The notes under the pieces: model-generated | What the model was told of the DNA's origin: nothing | The model's input: only the letters and a program-made list of their open reading frames with translations | Database searches by the model: none | Program-made: the position numbers and the translations under genes | Origin: a virus | Direction: 5' to 3' (one strand) | Length of the DNA: 25,256 nucleotides | Virus record (IMG/VR): IMGVR_UViG_3300010430_000424 | Location: 1-25,256 of that record | Shown here: piece after piece, positions 17,862-23,671 of the stretch | Layout of the letters: every line of letters starts with the position of its first letter | How positions within the stretch are numbered: position 1 is the first letter of the stretch

Positions 17862-18620
17862 ATGAAAAAATATACAACCGCCGATTTTGTAAGAATGGCT
17901 AGGGAAAAACATGGGGATAAGTATGACTATTCATTGGTTGAGTATAAGAATAGAGAGAGTAAAGTAAAAATAATTTGTCCGAAACACGGGATTTTTGAAC
18001 AAAATGCGCAAAGCCATTATCAAAAAGGACATGGATGTTTGAGATGCTCAAAACTTAGTTACGAAGATTTCTTAAAAAGGGCTCGAACAATACATGGCAA
18101 CTTATTCAATTACTCATTGTTGGATTACAAAGGGACTAGACAAAGAATTAAAGTAGCATGCCAAAATGGTCATATTTTTAGCATTAGGGCAGACAATCAT
18201 TTAGCGGGAGGTGGTTGCCCAAAATGTAAAGAGTCATCCTTGGAGACAAACATGAAGGCAATCCTGATTAGAAACAAAATCCACTACAACCACCAAAAAA
18301 AGTTCAAAACATGCTATAATCCCGAAACTGACAAAGCCCTAATTTTTGACTTCTATCTTCCTAATTATAAAACACTTATAGAAATTAATGGTCCCGCGCA
18401 CTACATCAAGAATTTTTACAAATCCAGCAATGATAACTTCTCCAATAGGGTCAAAAGAGATTTAATAAAGAGGCGCTGGTGCAAAAACAACAATTACAAT
18501 TTTCTCGTCATTCCATATACAAGAACAAAAAATATGGAGGAAATATTGCTTGGCTTTATCGAGAAGAAATCTTGTTTATGCCAGCAAAGCCACCAAATGG
18601 AAGTTCCCTCGTTGACTTGA
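17862..18620 (+). CDS. Homing endonuclease with two zinc ribbons and PD-(D/E)xK-like nuclease
   Basis: 252 residues, antisense to the tail-tip cluster. Two DUF723-like zinc-ribbon modules come first (HGDKYDYSLVEYK, ICPKHGIFEQ, CLRC; then GNLFNYSLLDYKG, ACQNGHIF, CPKC). The C-terminal domain has LIFDFYLPNYKTLIEINGP, HY and FLVIPYT, fitting a small PD-(D/E)xK/Vsr-related nuclease (D and E of the core, later basic RVKRDLIKRRW). It lacks the long C-terminal domain of the gene at 1-1656, though the first ribbon modules are close relatives. Its last 65 bases overlap the 3' end of the L-like gene on the other strand. It is probably a mobile intruder between the L and JAB/K genes. Expression may be leaderless. 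Confidence 0.8.
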   Translation: MKKYTTADFVRMAREKHGDKYDYSLVEYKNRESKVKIICPKHGIFEQNAQSHYQKGHGCLRCSKLSYEDFLKRARTIHGNLFNYSLLDYKGTRQRIKVACQNGHIFSIRADNHLAGGGCPKCKESSLETNMKAILIRNKIHYNHQKKFKTCYNPETDKALIFDFYLPNYKTLIEINGPAHYIKNFYKSSNDNFSNRVKRDLIKRRWCKNNNYNFLVIPYTRTKNMEEILLGFIEKKSCLCQQSHQMEVPSLT

Positions 18621-19686
18621 AAGATCCATCCTCCTGAAGCGCCGCCCTACCAAACCTTAGCCCACAAGCATGAATACTTTTTGAACATTGATCGGCATCC
18701 CAAAAATCCGAATTACTTGTTGGTGGAGTGTTTTCGGGGACTGCCTTTTTAGCAACAAAATAATAATTGATTCCATCTTTTGTCACATAAACGTACTCTG
18801 CTTGGCCATATGTTTTTTCCGGGTCATATTCCCCCTTGTCATATTCTTGAAGTTCTGTTTGGGTAAGATTGAAATAATTAATTCCATAAACATCAGAGAA
18901 CTTTGAATCAGCAACATTTGCAACCGGAGGAGCATAACCATTTCTTCCAAGATATTTTTCCAAAACCCCATCGTGCTCTGTTGAAAGTCTTGAAGTTCCA
19001 TTTATTCTATTATCGGCAAATTCATAACAGCAGCCCTCACCCCTATAGGAAAATGGGCATCTATTTGCCAAAACAAGTCTCTTGGGCAATTTTTGGCCGC
19101 GAACATCAAACAAAGTATTCAATTCATATTTAAGTATTAACTTACTCTCCTCTATTTTTCTATCAATGTAAAATATTTGCCTAACAAATTCAGCGTTCGG
19201 GTCCGGGTCAAAACCCTCTGGTGGCTTGCGACCAATAAAGTTAATTGAATCAATATGCTTTGCAAATGTTCTAATTCTTGTAACCTTTGCCCCAACCATC
19301 TCTGAGATAGATGCAATTTGGCATTTTAATAGGGAAAGGGCCGCCGATCCTTCCTCAAGTGTTGATATTGTAAGGGTTGGTGTAGGGGCTGGTCCAGAAC
19401 CATTTAATTCAAAGCCATCAGCTTGAATTGGCATTGCGAAAAACGTATTTCCCTGAAAAACTAAATCGCCCCTTGTCAAAGAAAGGTTGTTATGAAATCT
19501 GAATATTGTAAGTTGTTCGTATTGCTTGTTGTTGGAACTTGAGACACTTGTCACCCCATTTTCAAACAAAACATCAGAAAGATCTATTTCGTAAAAAGTG
19601 ACTATTGTTGATGGATTGAGTTTGTTTGCCTCTTTATTTATCTTTTTTGAACCAGATAGAGCCTGCGCTTTTGTTAAGTTTGGCAT
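18556..19686 (-). CDS. L: Minor tail protein L-like (Fe-S tail hub) with internal insertion
   Basis: 376 residues against about 230 in lambda L. The N-terminal half has the L pattern (VTFYEIDLSDV, LTRGDLVFQGNTFFAMPIQADGFE, with PTPTLTIS). Cysteines C210 and C219 (NRCPFSYRGEGCC) and C334 and C341 (QCSKSIHACGLRFG) keep the spacings C-x8-C and C-x6-C of the [4Fe-4S] ligands in lambda L, but the two pairs are 115 residues apart instead of about 23. The extra ~90 residues contain KTYGQAEYVYVTKDGINYYF and a later W, resembling a small CBM5/12-type module. ELPFGGFAGI at the end is typical. The ATG is one base after the M-like stop. The 3' end overlaps the antisense homing endonuclease. Confidence 0.88.
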   Translation of the reverse strand: MPNLTKAQALSGSKKINKEANKLNPSTIVTFYEIDLSDVLFENGVTSVSSSNNKQYEQLTIFRFHNNLSLTRGDLVFQGNTFFAMPIQADGFELNGSGPAPTPTLTISTLEEGSAALSLLKCQIASISEMVGAKVTRIRTFAKHIDSINFIGRKPPEGFDPDPNAEFVRQIFYIDRKIEESKLILKYELNTLFDVRGQKLPKRLVLANRCPFSYRGEGCCYEFADNRINGTSRLSTEHDGVLEKYLGRNGYAPPVANVADSKFSDVYGINYFNLTQTELQEYDKGEYDPEKTYGQAEYVYVTKDGINYYFVAKKAVPENTPPTSNSDFWDADQCSKSIHACGLRFGRAALQEDGSFKSTRELPFGGFAGINKISSR

Positions 19687-19687
19687 A

Positions 19688-20254
19688 TTACAAAGTAAGT
19701 TGATAAGGTTCTGGTTTTACTTGCCTAAAAATAGCCCTAATATCGAAGTGTTCTCTTGGCTTGGTCTGGGTTTCCCACTGTTCGCAAACAAACATCTTAT
19801 TGCTCATAAATGGCTTGGGAGGGTTAAACGCAAACGATTCCACCCCTGCTCTTTGATGAAGAAAGTGCAATATGGCCGTTGTTTCATAAACGTCGCGGGT
19901 TAAAAATTGCAAATCATAATTGAGAAGATTGGTATTTATACCATCCTGGGCTCTGTGTTCAACACCAACACCAAATCTGACTATTTTCAATCTTGGCTGC
20001 TGAGTCATCGTTGTTGAGTATGAAGGGGACCAGATAAAATGTTTTGTCGTTACTCCATTGATTCCCACCTCGGCTTTTGTCCATTTTTCGGAATTGTAGC
20101 CATTTATTGTAAAATCACTCAATGATTTTTGATGATCCTTGAGGGCATAGTAATAAATATGGCTATTGGCTGGATGCTCAACAATTTCATGCCTTTTTAT
20201 ATTAAAAGATGCCGAACTCCATGTCTTTATGTCATATATAGAAGGCTGCGCCAT
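19688..20254 (-). CDS. M: Minor tail protein M-like, minus-strand copy
   Basis: 188 residues; lambda M is about 110. The C-terminal ~110 residues match the M family: HFIWSPSY, KIVRFGVGVEHRAQDGIN, AILHFLHQRAGVESFAFNPP and KMFVCEQWET. The N-terminal ~80 residues are extra and include EIVEHPANSHIYYYALKDH and a following W, a pattern also seen in the copy at 22221 and in the L insertion. M acts in the tail tip next to L, and here they are adjacent in lambda order. The gene is first in its minus-strand unit, preceded by a GTGTAAAA element and by GGAATAAGG before the ATG. Confidence 0.85.
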   Translation of the reverse strand: MAQPSIYDIKTWSSASFNIKRHEIVEHPANSHIYYYALKDHQKSLSDFTINGYNSEKWTKAEVGINGVTTKHFIWSPSYSTTMTQQPRLKIVRFGVGVEHRAQDGINTNLLNYDLQFLTRDVYETTAILHFLHQRAGVESFAFNPPKPFMSNKMFVCEQWETQTKPREHFDIRAIFRQVKPEPYQLTL

Positions 20255-20266
20255 TTTTTCCTTATT

Positions 20267-20284
20267 CCTTTACTATTTTTACAC
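20267..20284 (-). promoter_or_regulatory. GTGTAAAA element before M/L unit (copy 3, minus strand)
   Basis: On the minus strand GTGTAAAAATAGTAAAGG begins at 20284, 30 bases before the ATG at 20254. Relative to copies 1 and 2 it lacks one T after GTGTAAAA but keeps ATAGTAA. It is followed by GGAATAAGG as ribosome-binding site. Confidence 0.65.
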
Positions 20285-20309
20285 CACCTCATTCTATAAT
20301 AGATAGAAA

Positions 20310-20347
20310 GGTCACATAAAACTTTTCAAATTGGTAAAATCGTGACC
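20310..20347. promoter_or_regulatory. Inverted repeat GGTCAC...GTGACC in divergent promoter region
   Basis: GGTCAC at 20310-20315 and its inverse complement GTGACC at 20342-20347 lie 32 bases apart (about three helical turns) between the two divergent GTGTAAAA elements. The right arm ends one base before the plus-strand element. It could be an operator affecting both directions, but short arms like these also occur by chance. Confidence 0.3.
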
Positions 20348-20348
20348 C

Positions 20349-20372
20349 GTGTAAAACCAAATAGGTTTAAGG
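20349..20372 (+). promoter_or_regulatory. GTGTAAAA element before the 600-residue tail gene (copy 4)
   Basis: GTGTAAAACCAAATAGG, followed by TTTAAGG, begins 34 bases before the ATG at 20383. GTGTAAAA is exact, while the following tract is the most divergent of the six. A TATAAT at 20295-20300 upstream could add a host-type -10 box. Confidence 0.55.
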
Positions 20373-20382
20373 TTCAAAGAAT

Positions 20383-22185
20383 ATGTCAAATTTTCAGCCA
20401 ATCCACAGACTAAATAGGGAAAATGTATTTATTTACCTAAATGACACTCCCATTTCAGGCGCCCAAAGCCTGTCGGCCTCTTGGAATAGCAATCTTTCCA
20501 ATATCAAGTTCCTTGGGATGCAGCAGCAGGAAATTGTTGAAAAACCAATTGGTCCCCAGGTTGGAACAGTTACCCTAAATTCGCTTGTTGTAAATCAAGA
20601 CCAATTTATCAACTTTACAGGAGAGGCGGGACTAAATGGTTATGTATTGGACCCAGAATCAACAAACAAAAACTATTCCTTCACTTCTGGATTCCTAACG
20701 TCTTATAATTCAAGAGCTTCCATCAACTCAATTCCCGAGATTAACACCACCTTCACAGTCCTTGGGAACATGGGCAATCTCCCAACTGGGGGGCCTCTTG
20801 AGTTAAATTTTCAACAAAATAGGTCCAATTTAAATAATAGCGGCGAATATAGCATAGCCGACCCAAATAGAATTTCAATCAGTCTTGATGATTATGACAC
20901 AAACCGGGTGTTAAATTATGAACTTATTATAAATGTTGACAGAAACAGCTTTTACTCCATTGGGGGAAGATCGGCAAGCGCTGTAAAAATCAATTATCCA
21001 ATCGAAGTCACCACAACCTTTCAATTTGAGATTGACAATTATGACTTTCGAAACATGAAGGATAGTCCATGTAAGGAGAAGATTGAAAATCTATCCATTG
21101 GACTTAATAAATACCAGGGTGGACAAATTTTGTCTTATGATTTTTCCGGCATGAAACTGATTGCCGAAACTTACTCAGCAACCACTGAGGGAAATATTGT
21201 TGTTGATGCAACTTATAGGACTTATTTGAAAAAACTGGATTCGGTTCTAAATGCAAAGCCAGCGCTGCCAAATTTTGATTTTGATTCAAATCAGAATTCC
21301 ACAACTGGCGTGGCGGCAATTATTTATGGGACTGGTGTTTGTGATATAGAATTGGGCGATGATCCCGAATTTTGTTTTGAATGTATTAATGATACCGTTT
21401 GTGGCAGGGGGGTTTGCACACCAACGCCCTCCAATACTCCATCAACATCAATATCGCCAAGCGCCTCAAACACGCCGTCAAACACGCCAACAAATACTCC
21501 AACGCCAAGTGTCACACCAAGTATCTCTGTAACGCCAACACCATCAAACACCCCAACAAATACCCCAACACCGACACCATCTGAAGGAGCACCGCCACCG
21601 ACACCGCCAGCTTCACCCCCGGCGTCACCACCGAATTCGCCACCCAATTCACCACCGGCGTCTCCGCCAAATTCACCGCCCGCTTCTCAACCGGCTGTTG
21701 ATCCAGAATGTTTTGATGCTTTCGGGGGCGAAAGGATTCCAACGGTAATTAATGTTCATTTAGCTTTTACTCTTAGGTCAGATTGCCACGGGAATGGGAC
21801 TAGAGATACTAGCTGTGATGATTTAGACACCCTCCTTGATAATGATATTGAGTGTGGCGTTTCCAATGTCACGGTAACTCTTGAAGCATACTCCGAGCAA
21901 GAAGGGCTCCAAGTAACATGTGGGTCAGCAAAGACAATTAATTATGTTTTGGATGGAAATGACGAAAACTCTACACTATTGAATGAAGGTGTCGATGTTC
22001 CAATAATTGGTTGTTGTTGCGCACAAGGTATTAAGTATAGCTATACAACAAGATGCACAAATGATTGCGCTCCAGATTGTGATAGTAATGAAAATTTCCT
22101 TGATGTATCGAATGCGACACAAGAATGTAATAGCTTTGATGGATGTTGCCCTGAAAATGGTGTTATTATTTCCATAACAGGATAA
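20383..22185 (+). CDS. Tail-tube-like protein with Pro-rich stalk and Cys-rich C-terminal head
   Basis: 600 residues in three parts. Residues ~1-320 are tail-tube-like, sharing SGFLTSYNSRASINSIPEIN (about 102-121) and a later SFYSIGG segment with the proteins at 1688, 22823 and 23671. Residues 346-437 are a low-complexity linker of TPSNTP-type then PPASPPNSP-type repeats, flanked on the left by five cysteines (VCDIELG to GVC). Residues ~438-600 form a compact Cys-rich domain with 14 cysteines (including GCCC and GCC), Asn/Asp-rich. The stalk-and-head design suggests a virion surface decoration or fibre projecting from a tail disc; the cysteines may form disulfides outside the cell or bind metal. 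No signal peptide. It is first in its plus-strand unit. The function is inferred. Confidence 0.65.
   Translation: MSNFQPIHRLNRENVFIYLNDTPISGAQSLSASWNSNLSNIKFLGMQQQEIVEKPIGPQVGTVTLNSLVVNQDQFINFTGEAGLNGYVLDPESTNKNYSFTSGFLTSYNSRASINSIPEINTTFTVLGNMGNLPTGGPLELNFQQNRSNLNNSGEYSIADPNRISISLDDYDTNRVLNYELIINVDRNSFYSIGGRSASAVKINYPIEVTTTFQFEIDNYDFRNMKDSPCKEKIENLSIGLNKYQGGQILSYDFSGMKLIAETYSATTEGNIVVDATYRTYLKKLDSVLNAKPALPNFDFDSNQNSTTGVAAIIYGTGVCDIELGDDPEFCFECINDTVCGRGVCTPTPSNTPSTSISPSASNTPSNTPTNTPTPSVTPSISVTPTPSNTPTNTPTPTPSEGAPPPTPPASPPASPPNSPPNSPPASPPNSPPASQPAVDPECFDAFGGERIPTVINVHLAFTLRSDCHGNGTRDTSCDDLDTLLDNDIECGVSNVTVTLEAYSEQEGLQVTCGSAKTINYVLDGNDENSTLLNEGVDVPIIGCCCAQGIKYSYTTRCTNDCAPDCDSNENFLDVSNATQECNSFDGCCPENGVIISITG
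21418..21693 (+). repeat. Ser/Thr/Pro-rich linker repeat inside the 600-residue gene
   Basis: 92 codons encode first about 53 residues of degenerate TPTPSNTP/TPSVTPS repeats, then about 35 residues of PPASPPNSPP repeats. Codons vary between units, so the array is maintained mainly at protein level, though near-identical DNA blocks (such as those encoding NTPTNTPTP) remain and could recombine. Such linkers are usually extended and flexible. Confidence 0.85.
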
Positions 22186-22193
22186 AGCCCACA

Positions 22194-22212
22194 GTGTAAA
22201 ATAAACTAAAGG
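22194..22212 (+). promoter_or_regulatory. GTGTAAAA element before M paralogue (copy 5)
   Basis: GTGTAAAATAAACTAAAGG begins 9 bases after the preceding stop and 27 bases before the ATG at 22221. It is preceded by CCCACA exactly as copy 2, so 16 bases (CCCACAGTGTAAAATA) are identical between the two sites. Confidence 0.65.
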
Positions 22213-22220
22213 TTTATGGA

Positions 22221-22823
22221 ATGGCTTTACCAGTTTGGCAAAGTGAAAAGGCATACGAGCAATATGACATAATAGAAGAGCCAAATGGATCAAACATTTA
22301 CTATTATGCTCTTATAAAGCACACCGCATCATCAACTTCGGGAAGTTCCGGTTCCTCCGGTAGTTCTGGAAGCTCGGGCTCTGCGGGCTCTTTTTACACT
22401 GACTTGGTAAAGTGGGCCGGAATCCTTGAAATAAATGGCAAAAAAATACCACACTTCTTTTGGAGGCCGGATAATAACACAAAATACACAGTTAGAACAG
22501 AGGTCAGAAAAGTTCAATTTGGGGACGGCTATGAGCAAAGGTCAAAAACAAATATTGACAATATGCTCTTAACTCTTCAACTATCATTCTCAAATCGCCC
22601 ATACAAAGAGACCGTGGCAATACTCCATTTCCTGAACCAAAGGCGCGGCTATGAACAGTTTGTCTATATTCCGCCCTGTATTTACACAACTTATAATTAC
22701 AACTTTCCAAAAAGATTCGTTTGTAAGTCTTGGGACCATACAACGGTTTTTAACGAGAATAATAGAATAACAGCGACATTTGAAGAAGTGCCGCCAGAAA
22801 CCAAATTTGAGGTGATGCGCTAA
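22221..22823 (+). CDS. Minor tail protein M-like, plus-strand paralogue
   Basis: 200 residues. The C-terminal part is M-like and aligns with the minus-strand copy: HFFWRPDN, KVQFGDGYEQRSKTNIDN, ETVAILHFLNQRRGYEQF and PKRFVCKSWD. The N-terminus (AYEQYDIIEEPNGSNIYYYA, then LVKW) matches the N-terminus of the other copy, but an 18-residue Ser/Gly stretch is inserted between YYYA and W. An ATG at 22216 is out of frame, and MALPVWQ agrees with the start of the other copy, so 22221 is chosen. Its stop overlaps the next start (TAATG). It probably serves a second tip or fibre-attachment complex with the tube-like proteins around it. Confidence 0.83.
   Translation: MALPVWQSEKAYEQYDIIEEPNGSNIYYYALIKHTASSTSGSSGSSGSSGSSGSAGSFYTDLVKWAGILEINGKKIPHFFWRPDNNTKYTVRTEVRKVQFGDGYEQRSKTNIDNMLLTLQLSFSNRPYKETVAILHFLNQRRGYEQFVYIPPCIYTTYNYNFPKRFVCKSWDHTTVFNENNRITATFEEVPPETKFEVMR
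22338..22391 (+). repeat. Ser/Gly repeat (SGSSGSSG-type) within M paralogue
   Basis: Eighteen codons encode a run of Ser-Gly-Ser-Ser units ending SGSAGS. Serine is written with TCG, AGT, TCC, TCT and AGC, and glycine with GGA, GGT and GGC, so the repeat is kept at protein level and is not a recent DNA microsatellite. A flexible linker is the likely role. Confidence 0.85.
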
Positions 22824-23671
22824 TGATATACTTTGATGAGGTTGATGTTCTAATTAATAATACGGGAATTTATTGCGATTCCGCGACAATTGGTTCTGAG
22901 AACAATCTTCTCCCAGTATATAGCATCGGAAACTCAAGGGGTCAATTTAACCCAAATGGGCCGATTAAGCACAACCTCTCTTTGTCTTACTTACTTTCGG
23001 TAGACCAAGATCCAAGTTTTGCAATTGCAAGCGGAATCAAAGAGTTGACAAATGACTCCTCTTATACCCCAATTACAATAGAAGTGAATAATTTGACTGG
23101 ATTTTACCTTCTCAAATCCTATTCAATGGCAATTAGGCCAAATGATTTGGTGAGGGTAAACGCCCAGTATGAAAGTTATTGGGAAATGTCCGGGGATTTT
23201 GGAAGTCAAACATACAGCGGCGACTATAAAGATCATACAAGATTGGCTCATGGAAACGTAACCTATTTATCAACTGATCTATCATATTCGGAAATGCCAA
23301 TCTATTCAATCGGTTATGATTTTAGCGCCGAATGGAGGCCCCAGTATTCGATGGGGAAAAAATATCCTGTTGATAAAAAATTGATAAGCGCATCGGAAAA
23401 AATAGACATAGAAAAAGACACATATACAAAAATTGAATTTTCGGGCCAGGAAGCAACAAATTCCTTTCTTGCCAACACAACAACCGGCCTTGATTTTATG
23501 ACGCTAAATACAATGTGTTTTAGCGAATATGACACAGGGGTCAAACCATTCACCGGCGACTATGTAAATATGTCAATTAATTTATCCGGCTTTAGAATAA
23601 TTCAAAGTGATGTTGAGGCACAGATTAATGATTTAATGTCAAATAGGGTGTCAATGAGAAAGTTTTATTAA
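22823..23671 (+). CDS. Tail-tube-like protein (third paralogue)
   Basis: 282 residues, translationally coupled to the M paralogue upstream (TAATG) and to the next gene downstream (TAATG). Segments match the other tube-like proteins: LSLSYLLSVDQDPSFAI (about 52-68; compare NFSYLLANAANEAALGF in the 447-residue protein), GFYLLKSYSMAIRPND (about 93-108) and RPQYSMGKKYP (about 172-182). It ends with SINLSGFRIIQSDVEAQIND without extra domains, so it is the minimal form of the fold in this set. It is probably a structural component of the tail or of an attached fibre base. No named family recognised; homology to the others is by eye. Confidence 0.6.
   Translation: MIYFDEVDVLINNTGIYCDSATIGSENNLLPVYSIGNSRGQFNPNGPIKHNLSLSYLLSVDQDPSFAIASGIKELTNDSSYTPITIEVNNLTGFYLLKSYSMAIRPNDLVRVNAQYESYWEMSGDFGSQTYSGDYKDHTRLAHGNVTYLSTDLSYSEMPIYSIGYDFSAEWRPQYSMGKKYPVDKKLISASEKIDIEKDTYTKIEFSGQEATNSFLANTTTGLDFMTLNTMCFSEYDTGVKPFTGDYVNMSINLSGFRIIQSDVEAQINDLMSNRVSMRKFY

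Noticed and set aside
21418-21693. Possible CRISPR-like or direct DNA repeat array
   Set aside because: Units are degenerate, in frame, a multiple of three and without spacers; this is a coding Pro-rich linker.
21324-21742. Gly/Val-rich antisense frames over the Pro-rich linker
   Set aside because: They are the reverse reading of the repeat; composition explains their length.
22391-22397. Minus-strand TTTACAC-type match inside the M paralogue as a seventh GTGTAAAA element
   Set aside because: It lies inside coding sequence with no minus-strand gene starting downstream and lacks the following AT-rich tract.
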